From an uncultured Bacteriovoracaceae bacterium (GTDB lineage: Bacteria > Bdellovibrionota > Bacteriovoracia > Bacteriovoracales > Bacteriovoracaceae), in the NCBI GenBank assembly GCA_950054155.1, contig CATLOT010000001.1, forward strand, positions 186,001-250,000: 64,000 nt of DNA, written 5' to 3'. Below, piece by piece: positions 35,700 to 43,570 of the stretch. Within the stretch, counting starts at the first letter, position 1. Every line of letters starts with the position of its first letter. The notes below the pieces were generated by a model. It saw only the letters and a list, made by a program, of their open reading frames with translations. It was not told the origin of the DNA and did not search any database. The translations under genes were made by a program, and so were the position numbers.

Positions 35700-36915
35700 A
35701 ACTAGTAAGAAGTCCTTTAATAAAGAAATCTCAATACCTTCTTCAAAGTCATATGCAAATCGGTTACTTATACTCGCGGCATTAAATCCAAACGAAATAA
35801 AGGTGACTAACCTTCCTCTCTCTTCAGACGTAGAGACCATGCTCAGCTGTTTTGAGCAAATAGGGATTGATCTTGAGCGTGTTGGCAATGATGTCATTAT
35901 CCGAAGTCAATTTCCTCAATGTGAGAGAGATGGGGATGAAATAATTGTTTTGGATACTGGTGATGGGGGAACAACTAACCGATTCTTGTTGCCCTTTCTC
36001 GCCTTGGGAAGAAGAGGGTATGAACTAAAGGCCTCAGGACATATGCGACTTCGTCCAATGGAACCGCTTGTTACGGCCATCAGAAGTTGCGGCGTTGATA
36101 TTGATTTTAATCCATCTGATGATCTCAATGAAAAGTGGATAGTTGTAAAAGGCCCGTACCAAAGTAAAACCAGTCTAATTGAAATTGATTGCTCACAAAC
36201 GACACAGTTTTTAACGGGCTTATCTCTAGCATTATCGAGATCGAAAATTTCTGTTAAAGAGAAGAATCTTTCAGTTAGTCTTCCTTATTGGCATTTAACA
36301 CAAAACCTCATTGAAACCTCTAGGACTGACACTCGTGTTTATCACAATCCTGTAGATTTCTCATCTTTAAGTTATCCATTAGCACTCGCCGCAGTGGATG
36401 GAGAAGTTCTCATTACCAATTGCCATGAACCAGATCCAAATCAGGCAGATTCTCAATTTCTCGAAATTCTACGCGACATGGGATCACAGCTCGAGTTTCA
36501 AGAGCGAGGACTCTTTTGTAAAAAGAAGCCGTTAAAGGGGATTTCCTTTGATGGTTCTCAGTGTCCGGACGTTATACCAACCCTGATTTTTGTCTGCAGT
36601 TTTGCTGAAGGGGAAAGCCATCTTAAAAATCTTGAGGTCCTGACTCACAAAGAGTGTGATCGTTTTACAGAGATGGTCAGGATGCTAAAAGCCGCTAAGG
36701 TTGATTTTGATGCCGATTTCAAGAATTACGAATTAATTATTCATGGTAAGGGCTTACCTATTGAGGGTCGGCAATTCAACTTTGATCCTGTGGATGATCA
36801 TCGTATGGTCATGGTGACTTATCTCTTTCAGAGGATTTTAGGTGGTGGGACAATTACTCGTAATGCCCACCACGTGAAAAAATCGTTTGCAAACTTTTTT
36901 GAGACTTTAGCCTAG
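35674..36915 (+). CDS. aroA: 3-Phosphoshikimate 1-carboxyvinyltransferase (EPSP synthase)
   Basis: Transfers enolpyruvate to shikimate-3-phosphate. PSSKSYANRLLILAAL at the start carries the conserved Lys; LDTGDGGTTNRFLLPFLAL stands where the NAGTAxR loop normally is, so this loop is divergent (DGGTTNR). RLRPM, SQTTQFLTGL, DVIPTLIF and DDHRMVM are also present. The ATG at 35674 has AAGGA six bases upstream; an earlier TTG at 35659 is not needed. It overlaps aroB by 26 bases. Confidence 0.88.
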   Translation: MNSESSTFKTSKKSFNKEISIPSSKSYANRLLILAALNPNEIKVTNLPLSSDVETMLSCFEQIGIDLERVGNDVIIRSQFPQCERDGDEIIVLDTGDGGTTNRFLLPFLALGRRGYELKASGHMRLRPMEPLVTAIRSCGVDIDFNPSDDLNEKWIVVKGPYQSKTSLIEIDCSQTTQFLTGLSLALSRSKISVKEKNLSVSLPYWHLTQNLIETSRTDTRVYHNPVDFSSLSYPLALAAVDGEVLITNCHEPDPNQADSQFLEILRDMGSQLEFQERGLFCKKKPLKGISFDGSQCPDVIPTLIFVCSFAEGESHLKNLEVLTHKECDRFTEMVRMLKAAKVDFDADFKNYELIIHGKGLPIEGRQFNFDPVDDHRMVMVTYLFQRILGGGTITRNAHHVKKSFANFFETLA

Positions 36916-37388
36916 CTCACATAGGGCGAGAGTTCTTTTTGACTATGACCATCGAGTTCTCTCCAGTTGGTGATCCTAAAGAGGTCACCAGCTAGATCCT
37001 CAATGAGAATCGTTCCATTTTCAAGAACTTCAGGCCAGTCTTCAAGTTTTGTCTGAAATACTCTTAATCCCTGAGAGGTCTCGACCTGAAACCTTCTTAA
37101 TTCAACATCTTCTTCAATATTCTTTACATTGATAATATTGAGAACAAATTGAGAGAAGGCGAGCTCTTCCTTAAGAAGAGCCCTGGCTTCAGTATTGATC
37201 TGCTCAAGATCTTCTATCAAGCAAACTTCATTATCATCCTTATCTCTTAAGGATAAGAATTGACCTGGTGTAGTCCAGGGGAAGCATTGCTTGAGAAAAA
37301 CCTCAACTTCTCTTTCACCGTATTTAAGGCAAAGTATTCCGTTTTCTTGTCGCCATAATGTTAATGGCATATTCTTTTGCGCTTTCAT
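36912..37388 (-). CDS. DUF1854 protein, partner of the ABC exporter
   Basis: A 158-residue soluble protein with the DUF1854 look (FPWTTPGQFLSLRD, CLIEDLEQINTEARALLKEEL, WPEVLENGTILIEDLAGDLF, ITNWRELD). Such proteins are typically encoded beside a long ABC transporter and have been linked by annotation to cyanophycin metabolism. AAGGAGG precedes the ATG. Its 3' end touches aroA convergently. No cyanophycin synthetase is in the window. It may regulate or couple with the exporter. Confidence 0.8.
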   Translation of the reverse strand: MKAQKNMPLTLWRQENGILCLKYGEREVEVFLKQCFPWTTPGQFLSLRDKDDNEVCLIEDLEQINTEARALLKEELAFSQFVLNIINVKNIEEDVELRRFQVETSQGLRVFQTKLEDWPEVLENGTILIEDLAGDLFRITNWRELDGHSQKELSPYVS

Positions 37389-37411
37389 TATTCCTCCTTT
37401 ATGACTCTTTT

Positions 37412-39712
37412 CTAAAGAGCATATTCTTCAGCCATCTCCCTTTGCATGCGATGAAGCTTTGAGTAAGCACCATCCTCATCGGAAAGAAGATCTGCATGGC
37501 TTCCCATCTCTTCGATATTTCCTTTACCAATAACAAAGATCCGGTCCGCTTTTCTTAGCGTCGAAAGTCTGTGAGCTACAGCAAATACCGTTCGTCCTTC
37601 AATAAGACGATCGAGTGCATCCTGAATCTTGCGCTCTGTCTCTGTATCAACAGCAGAAGTCGCTTCATCAAGAATAAGGATGCGAGGGTTTGCTAGTACG
37701 GCTCTTGCAATGCTTATTCTTTGCCTTTCTCCACCACTTAAAGTGTGTCCTCTTTCTCCAATGACGGTGTCATAGCCAAGAGAGAGTTTACCGATGAAAT
37801 TATGAGCGTTGGCGATTTTAGCCGCTTCAATAATTTCACTTCTCGTCGCTTCGGGCACACCATAGGCGATATTGTCCATGATGCTTCCGTGAAAGAGATA
37901 GGGTTCTTGAAGAACCATACCCACTTGTCGACGATAGCTGCCAAGTTCGAGTTCTTTGAGCTCCTGACCATCGATAAGGATCTTTCCCGCTTGAGCGTCA
38001 TAGAATCGAGCAATCAATTTCGTGATTGTCGATTTCCCGCCACCGCTTGAACCCACTAAACCGATCATTTCTCCAGGCTGAACCTTAAAGCTAAGGTCTT
38101 GAAGAATTGGTCTTACGCCATCGTAGCTAAAGAAAACATTTCTAAACTCCACACTTCCTTTCACCTCTTCAAGTCGAATCGGATTCTCTTGATTCTCAAC
38201 AGTTGCCTTAGTGTCAAGAATCTCAAAAATTCGATAAGCTGAAGAAAGGGCTCTATTAAGCATTCTTGCAACTTGTCCTAAAACCTCAATAGGAGCCGAA
38301 AACATTGTCATATATAAGAGAAACGAAACAAATGTTCCTGCACTCAAATTGCCATCCTCTGCAATAAGGCGTGGCATGGCAAAACACCAAACAGCGAGAA
38401 GGATCATCTGAAATGAGAGCATGAGAAGTGGCCAAAACTTGGTCCATTCATCATGAATATTATTAAACTCATTGGCGACTTTCTCGTTTCGGTCGTTAAA
38501 TCTCGCTTTCTCTTTTTCCTCTTGGTTAAAGGCCTTTACGACTTGTATTCCCGGAATCGTATCTGAGAGTACAGCTGTAACATTCGACCACTTCCTCCAC
38601 GCCTTCAAAAAGAGCCGCTTCATTTTCTCCCCATGAGCATAAATACTATAAAGGAGTGCAGGCACAGGAAGGGCGAGGATTAATCCAAGCTGCCAATCCA
38701 AGGCAATGAGAACAACAGACAGGCCCATCAACGTAATGAGAGCTATCCCTGTTTCCACCACACCAAAGGCCACAAAGTCCCAGATGCGATCCGTGTCGGA
38801 GCTTACTCGGCTAATAATGGAACCCGTTTGCTTGCGGGAGAAAAAGTCCATGCTCAGTGTTTGTAAGTGAGCGTAGAGCTCTCGACGTAGATCAAAAGCA
38901 ACTTTTTCGCCCAAAATACTCATCTTATTAAGGCGAATGTAAATAAATAGCTCGCGCAATAAGTAGGTTACCCCAAGCGTACCAACCATTATCCAACCAA
39001 GGGTGCTCGCCTCATTAAAACTCAGTTTACCATCTTGAAAAGGTCTCACGACCTGGTCTATCAGGCGCCCCGAAATATAAGGCGGCGCTAAGCTCACAAG
39101 TGTTGTAGCCACAGCACCACTCGTTCCCAAGAATAACTCTTTCTTATAGGGCCCGAGATAGGAGAGAAGACGTGTTAACGTTTTAGCGTTTTCACTTGTA
39201 ACACTATTTTGTGCCTCAACTACGGGCTTCATGACAGACTCTTGGTAAATCGAGTCAGCGTTCTCTTGGCCTCCGAGTAAATTCTGGGTCATCTCTTGAA
39301 ACTGGCTTTCTTTAGCATTTTCACAGAGAAACTTAATATGACCCATAATGACTTTCTGGCGATGAGTGAACTGAACCCTCGCCAAAGCCTTTTTGTCATG
39401 GGCTTCGATGAAGACCAAGCTCGAGCAGGAGAGAGAGCGTTGTTCTCTCACTTCAGCGATTCGATTTAATTCAAATCGTGAAGTGATGAGAAAGGAGCCA
39501 CTCCGTTCAGCCATGATTGTTACATAACTCTCTGTAATAATAAGCCAGTGTTCACAGAATTTGAGTTGCTCATCAAGGTCAATGAGAGAGTAGAGAAGGA
39601 TTCTTCCCTTATCCTCAGTGGCAAGGAGCTCTTTAGCTGTTGCTGGTAAGGCGTCTCTTTGACCGAGATAGCGGTTAATAAATTTTTTCGTTTGTTCATT
39701 TTGTATATTCAT
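37412..39712 (-). CDS. ABC exporter with N-terminal extension
   Basis: The last ~600 residues are an MsbA-like half-transporter: six membrane helices (from about 185) and a nucleotide-binding domain with GSSGGGKST, a Q-loop (VLQEPYLF), LSGGERQRIS, ILDEATSAVD and an H-loop (VAHRLSTL). The first ~160 residues are soluble and mostly beta/alpha, with no membrane helix and no protease-like Cys/His pair, so it is not a C39 peptidase. The layout matches the ABC transporters paired with DUF1854. GAGG lies four bases before the ATG. The cargo is unknown. Confidence 0.88.
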   Translation of the reverse strand: MNIQNEQTKKFINRYLGQRDALPATAKELLATEDKGRILLYSLIDLDEQLKFCEHWLIITESYVTIMAERSGSFLITSRFELNRIAEVREQRSLSCSSLVFIEAHDKKALARVQFTHRQKVIMGHIKFLCENAKESQFQEMTQNLLGGQENADSIYQESVMKPVVEAQNSVTSENAKTLTRLLSYLGPYKKELFLGTSGAVATTLVSLAPPYISGRLIDQVVRPFQDGKLSFNEASTLGWIMVGTLGVTYLLRELFIYIRLNKMSILGEKVAFDLRRELYAHLQTLSMDFFSRKQTGSIISRVSSDTDRIWDFVAFGVVETGIALITLMGLSVVLIALDWQLGLILALPVPALLYSIYAHGEKMKRLFLKAWRKWSNVTAVLSDTIPGIQVVKAFNQEEKEKARFNDRNEKVANEFNNIHDEWTKFWPLLMLSFQMILLAVWCFAMPRLIAEDGNLSAGTFVSFLLYMTMFSAPIEVLGQVARMLNRALSSAYRIFEILDTKATVENQENPIRLEEVKGSVEFRNVFFSYDGVRPILQDLSFKVQPGEMIGLVGSSGGGKSTITKLIARFYDAQAGKILIDGQELKELELGSYRRQVGMVLQEPYLFHGSIMDNIAYGVPEATRSEIIEAAKIANAHNFIGKLSLGYDTVIGERGHTLSGGERQRISIARAVLANPRILILDEATSAVDTETERKIQDALDRLIEGRTVFAVAHRLSTLRKADRIFVIGKGNIEEMGSHADLLSDEDGAYSKLHRMQREMAEEYAL

Positions 39713-39725
39713 AATTTCCTCATTC

Positions 39726-39977
39726 TTATTTTAGTAAATGGTGACTTGGGGGATGCATCGATGCCATGATCAGCGCTCTCTTTTCAAGAGGACTGACTTC
39801 TCGGCTACGATCAGGTCCAATTTTTTCATAAAGTTTTGGAGACTCTAGAAACCACCAGAGAAATCGACCAGCTCTCTTAGCGCTTGCTCCAATAGGTTTG
39901 AAGCTATGGCGAAGGCTTATGGCCAATCTTCTTAATTCTTCTTCTAATTCAAATATTTCTAAACTGTTTTTAAACAT
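39726..39977 (-). CDS. Small basic protein, 83 residues, exporter operon
   Basis: AGGAG six bases upstream gives a clear start. The sequence is helical and charged (LEIFELEEELRRLAISLRHS), then RAGRFLWWFLESPKLYE, with no signal peptide and no Cys. Thirteen bases separate it from the ABC gene. I do not recognise the family. It could be an accessory factor for the exporter. Confidence 0.7.
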   Translation of the reverse strand: MFKNSLEIFELEEELRRLAISLRHSFKPIGASAKRAGRFLWWFLESPKLYEKIGPDRSREVSPLEKRALIMASMHPPSHHLLK

Positions 39978-40147
39978 TACATACTCCTAAGTATTTTAAA
40001 TTATTATGTTTGGTCTTTAGACAAAGGAGTGCTTTAAACGCATGAATTCAAGGGGCCCAAGTTGATTCAAGCGAGAAAGCACGCACGTGCCTAAAGGGTA
40101 TTCACCAGTAAATGTAGGGTAAAAATTTTTTTAAGTTGTCGCTGTGA
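39978..40147 (-). other. Gap with a 37-codon open frame lacking a start
   Basis: Between the 83-residue gene and the small ORF, a minus-strand frame from 40130 to the stop at 40017 reads like protein (segments FTGEYPLGTC, LSRLNQLGPLEFM) but has no ATG or ribosome site until near its end and is closed upstream by a TAA. It may be a gene remnant or a structured leader; short palindromes (GCACGTGC, GGGCCC, GAATTC) also occur here. Confidence 0.3.
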
Positions 40148-40276
40148 CTAGTTACGCTTGCGCGGATCCAGTTGCGTCGTGAGAGGTGAGGTCACTACGC
40201 CAGCAACATTAGACGCATCAATTCCTGCTTTTGTTGAAGCAAGCATTCCGATGAATTTTGTCATGTTGTTAATCAT
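40148..40276 (-). CDS. 42-residue small ORF with strong ribosome site
   Basis: ATG at 40276 is preceded by GGAGG five bases upstream and by a promoter with a perfect TTGACA. The peptide begins MINNMTKFIGMLASTKAG, continues through IDASNVAGVV, and ends TTQLDPRKRN; it has no Cys, an amphipathic N-half and a basic tail. It is in the same direction as, and upstream of, the 83-residue gene, the ABC exporter and DUF1854 gene. It could be the exporter's substrate or a small regulatory peptide. No homologue is recognised. Confidence 0.55.
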   Translation of the reverse strand: MINNMTKFIGMLASTKAGIDASNVAGVVTSPLTTQLDPRKRN

Positions 40277-40315
40277 AGTTTCCTCCGTGTTGTTGATTCA
40301 CACGTTATAGAATTC

Positions 40316-40343
40316 AAAATAACCTAAAAAAAATTATTGTCAA
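40316..40343 (-). promoter_or_regulatory. Promoter of the 42-residue ORF
   Basis: On the minus strand TTGACA (40338-40343) and TATTTT (40316-40321) are 16 bases apart, with an eight-T run between them. The start of transcription would be about 30 bases upstream of the ATG. Confidence 0.55.
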
Positions 40344-40375
40344 CAGGGAAAAAGAATTTATTTTTTAGGATTTTG

Positions 40376-41371
40376 TTAGGAGTAGACTTCAAACCATGTC
40401 GAAAAGAAAGAGTCGAGTTTGCTTGTGTCCCAAAGTGGAGCTTTATTCCAATCTTCTAAAACATCTAAGCTAAAAGCAACACCACTTTCAATAGGGACTC
40501 TTGGTTGCCAATTACAATCAAATTGAAATTTAGAAATATCTGCCCAAACCTTTATGGGCTCATCTTTTAAATCCTTAAGTGATGTTGTTTTAGATTTAAG
40601 TAATGTTGCTAATTCTGAAAGTTCGATCGAGCGACCGCTACCTACGTTATAGGCTTCACCGTCATTGCCCTCTATTGCAGCGATATAAAGAGCATTGGAA
40701 ACATCAGTGCAATAAACAAAGTCGCGAGCATGTTGACCATTTCCGACGATGGTTAAATTCATACCTTCTGCTTTTTGCTTCATCCACAAACTAAAAACAG
40801 AGCCCGGAAAGAGACGTGAAATATTACGAGGCCCGTAGGCATTAAAAATTCTTAAAGATACTGTTGGAAGGCTAAAGAGTTCTCCCCAGTGGAAGACAGC
40901 TTCTTCAGCTTGAAGTTTTGAAAGACCTGAAGGAGTTAAGGGATGAGTAGAGTCAGTTTCAAGAGTCGGTGTACTTGCGATTCCATAGATACTTGAACTG
41001 CTTGCGAAAATAAACTTTTTTAAATCTGACTGGCGAGCAGCTTGGAGGACTTTAATTGTTCCATTAACGTTCGTCGTAAAAAAGACTTCAGGGTTTTTAA
41101 TACTTGATATGGGACATTCTAAACCCGCGAGATGAAAAACGTAGTCTAGGTTCTGAAAATGAGGATCGTCACATGAAAGCTCTAAAATATCTTGGTGAAC
41201 TTTTTTAAACCTCGGATGATTACTCCACTGAGCTAGGTTTTCCCATGTTCCATTTGCCTCGTTATCAAGAGCAATAACTTCATGACCTTCTTTTATAAGA
41301 TGGTCCACAAGATGGCTGCCGAGAAAGCCCGCTGCCCCTGTCACAAGAGATCGAATCATGTTTTTTTCCAT
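40376..41371 (-). CDS. Extended SDR, sugar-nucleotide epimerase/dehydratase-like, catalytic Tyr replaced
   Basis: The NAD site TGAAGFLGSHLVDHL opens the protein, with DN at the end of the second strand, SSSSIYG for the catalytic Ser and FNAYGPRN for the C-terminal family block. In the YxxxK position the sequence is SGLSK (TPSGLSKLQAE), so Tyr is replaced by Ser. Without it, epimerase or dehydratase chemistry as known should fail, unless another residue takes over. Start either 41371 or Met5 (41359). Single gene. Confidence 0.85.
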   Translation of the reverse strand: MEKNMIRSLVTGAAGFLGSHLVDHLIKEGHEVIALDNEANGTWENLAQWSNHPRFKKVHQDILELSCDDPHFQNLDYVFHLAGLECPISSIKNPEVFFTTNVNGTIKVLQAARQSDLKKFIFASSSSIYGIASTPTLETDSTHPLTPSGLSKLQAEEAVFHWGELFSLPTVSLRIFNAYGPRNISRLFPGSVFSLWMKQKAEGMNLTIVGNGQHARDFVYCTDVSNALYIAAIEGNDGEAYNVGSGRSIELSELATLLKSKTTSLKDLKDEPIKVWADISKFQFDCNWQPRVPIESGVAFSLDVLEDWNKAPLWDTSKLDSFFSTWFEVYS

Positions 41372-41550
41372 GAAATAAGTTTAATAGGCAATGGGATTTG
41401 TGTCCAAGTCTTTGCGAAGGAAATTATGGTAGGTGCCTGGAATTAGGACGATTGAAAGGCTTTAGTCAGATAAAAATTACTTAGCCCCCTTGTCGAAAAG
41501 CTGCTTGAGGGGTCAATTAAAGTAATCGAGTAATAAGATAAGGAATGGTT

Positions 41551-42264
41551 ATGAAACTTCTAGTGGCTTCACTTTTTATTCTCTTCATTGCGAGTAGCTT
41601 TTCTAAAAGTGAGGTAATTGAGACTCGTGAATATAGTGATATTTTTAAAAGAATTGATGAAGTTGGGCAACGATATGGAAGTGAGAACGTACTTGTTGTT
41701 TTTGATATAGATGATACCTTACTCGTCATTGAGCACTGTAAAAAACCTAATGGGGAAATGACGTCAGGACTTGGGAAACTTTTTTCTTGTCCCTCTGAAC
41801 ATACAGAGAGAGATCTCAGTTTAAAGATAGCAAGTATTCAAGATAAAGGTTTTGCAACTATCGCCCTTACAGCGAGAGGCAATAGCCTTATTACACCAAC
41901 ACGAAGAGAGTTGGCGAGAAAGCATGAGGGGTTAAAGACCTTCGATTTCGCAGCTAAGCCTTTTATTCAAGAAATCAAAAATATTAAAGTTGCGAAGACA
42001 AAGCGCTGTAAGAAAGGTCAGACACCACCTTGTTTGAGTGGTAAGTTTTCAACCTATCCAAAGTTCTTAGAGGGTGTCATGTACGCCAATGGCACTCATA
42101 AAGGCCTCGCCTTGAAGGCTTTACTTGAGGCGCTTAATGAAAGCTTTAAGGCCATTGTCTTTATTGATGATAGAGTTAAGAATACAAAGAATATGGATAT
42201 GATCTACAAAGATGAAAAGACTGTAGATCTTACGAATTTTCTCTATTTAAGGCATCGCGATTAA
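41551..42264 (+). CDS. Exported HAD-like phosphatase, DUF2608 type
   Basis: AAGGA lies six bases before ATG 41551. A signal peptide (KLLVASLFILFIASSFS) is followed by VVFDIDDTLL, the HAD nucleophile motif DxDxT, TIALTARGN (motif II), Lys in AKPF or HKGLALKALL and VFIDDR (motif IV). DUF2608 proteins are periplasmic or secreted HAD enzymes. The stop overlaps the convergent protease stop. Confidence 0.82.
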   Translation: MKLLVASLFILFIASSFSKSEVIETREYSDIFKRIDEVGQRYGSENVLVVFDIDDTLLVIEHCKKPNGEMTSGLGKLFSCPSEHTERDLSLKIASIQDKGFATIALTARGNSLITPTRRELARKHEGLKTFDFAAKPFIQEIKNIKVAKTKRCKKGQTPPCLSGKFSTYPKFLEGVMYANGTHKGLALKALLEALNESFKAIVFIDDRVKNTKNMDMIYKDEKTVDLTNFLYLRHRD

Positions 42265-43124
42265 TCTCGCTTGATGAGATCAATATAGTTAATCTCGGAG
42301 AAATAATCACGTGGACTAACGAGGCCACCCCAGTCATTACATTCTCTTTGCTCATCTCTTTCATAATTTCTTCCCGTGCCTCTCACCAAGACACCGATGA
42401 TTTGGTTGTTTTGATTGAAAACAGCAGAGCCTGAGTTTACGGAAAAGGAATCAAGGTCACTAGTAAAGCTATCTTTGGCGTCTCCAAAGTTTCCATGTTC
42501 TTTAATTACATAACCATTGTCGGTATATTTCATAGCAAGACCAAAGGGAAAGCCTAGCATATATATCTCTTCCCCTTTTTGAACTCTTTTATAGTTAATT
42601 CTTAAAGGCTCTCGGCTTTTTACCGGACGGTCGAGTCTGATTGTTGCGATGTCGTGATCCCCTGGGAAATTAAAATCAAAAAGAGGCGCTGAGATTAGTT
42701 CAAATACCGAACTCGCGCTCACGATAAATTTATTTTGGTTGCTTTTGGTGACCTTATAGTCAAAGACAGCAACGAATTCTTTGAGATTTAATTCTGAGCC
42801 TTCTTCAACACAATGCCCTGCTGTTAGAATGAGATCTTCTTCAATAAGGGAAGCGGAGCAGTTTGCAATGAGTTTTTGATGTTGAGTAAAGCGAGCATCC
42901 TCGCAGAAGTTGAGATCCTTTTGGTAACTGAGGCCATTTAATTCAACAGTTCCATCTGTGTGCCATGTCAGGTTTTTCTTCCTCACTAATGCTGCGATGG
43001 AATGGGAAATCTCTTGGACCTCAAAAGGGGCATCTCTCACTTCGTGACGATCGTCACTTCCCGTTATTGATGCTTGAACTGAGAGCAAGAGGAAAGAGAG
43101 AAAGAAGGTGCTTAGCACCTTCAT
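42261..43124 (-). CDS. Exported trypsin-like serine protease
   Basis: A signal peptide (MKVLSTFFLSFLLLSVQA) begins at ATG 43124, two bases after the stop of the small exported protein, so I rejected an upstream in-frame start at 43172. The triad is His in LTAGHC, Asp in DHDIATIRL and Ser in SVNSGSAVF. Cys residues around NCSASLI and AGHC are placed as in S1 proteases; the NSGS form resembles the V8/glutamyl group. About 287 residues. It is probably secreted or periplasmic. Confidence 0.87.
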   Translation of the reverse strand: MKVLSTFFLSFLLLSVQASITGSDDRHEVRDAPFEVQEISHSIAALVRKKNLTWHTDGTVELNGLSYQKDLNFCEDARFTQHQKLIANCSASLIEEDLILTAGHCVEEGSELNLKEFVAVFDYKVTKSNQNKFIVSASSVFELISAPLFDFNFPGDHDIATIRLDRPVKSREPLRINYKRVQKGEEIYMLGFPFGLAMKYTDNGYVIKEHGNFGDAKDSFTSDLDSFSVNSGSAVFNQNNQIIGVLVRGTGRNYERDEQRECNDWGGLVSPRDYFSEINYIDLIKRD

Positions 43125-43126
43125 TA

Positions 43127-43429
43127 TTATTCTGCGATTTGACACTTGAGCGATACACCGTCGTCTGCACATACGACATCGTTAGCACTGATATAGGTAG
43201 AGCCCATTCCGTGCTCATCTTGTCCACCAGCTTCAAGAAGGGCCATGGCTAATTCAAGTCCGCCATTTTCAATCATACGATCATAATTGATGTTGCCTTT
43301 CTCGTCGGCATGGAAACACTCTGCAGATCTTTCTGCTGAAACCTTGCAAACGATATTGCCTTCAATAGAAGCAGCAAATGTTTGAGAAACCATAAGAGAG
43401 AAGAGGAGGGTGAGGCTTACTAATTTCAT
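43127..43429 (-). CDS. Small exported Cys protein before the protease
   Basis: A signal peptide ends near TFAAS, leaving a ~80-residue acidic domain with four Cys (IVCK, AECF, VVCA, LKCQ), probably two disulfides. It is translated immediately before the protease gene. Inhibitor, chaperone or substrate roles are possible; none is shown. The family is not recognised. Confidence 0.68.
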   Translation of the reverse strand: MKLVSLTLLFSLMVSQTFAASIEGNIVCKVSAERSAECFHADEKGNINYDRMIENGGLELAMALLEAGGQDEHGMGSTYISANDVVCADDGVSLKCQIAE

Positions 43430-43570
43430 TTCTTATCCTTGTCATTTTTGGGTATGACTTAGAATAAAGGGAACCTCCCTTCAGGGGGAGTCATTGAGTA
43501 AAAGGGAATAGGACCTGTCAGGTATCTAGACACTTTTAAGGTCCCTTAAAGAGCTAAGTTGCCGCAATTA

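Noticed and set aside
37412-39712. C39-peptidase bacteriocin exporter
   Set aside because: The N-terminal extension has no C39-type Cys/His pair, so leader cleavage by this protein is not supported.
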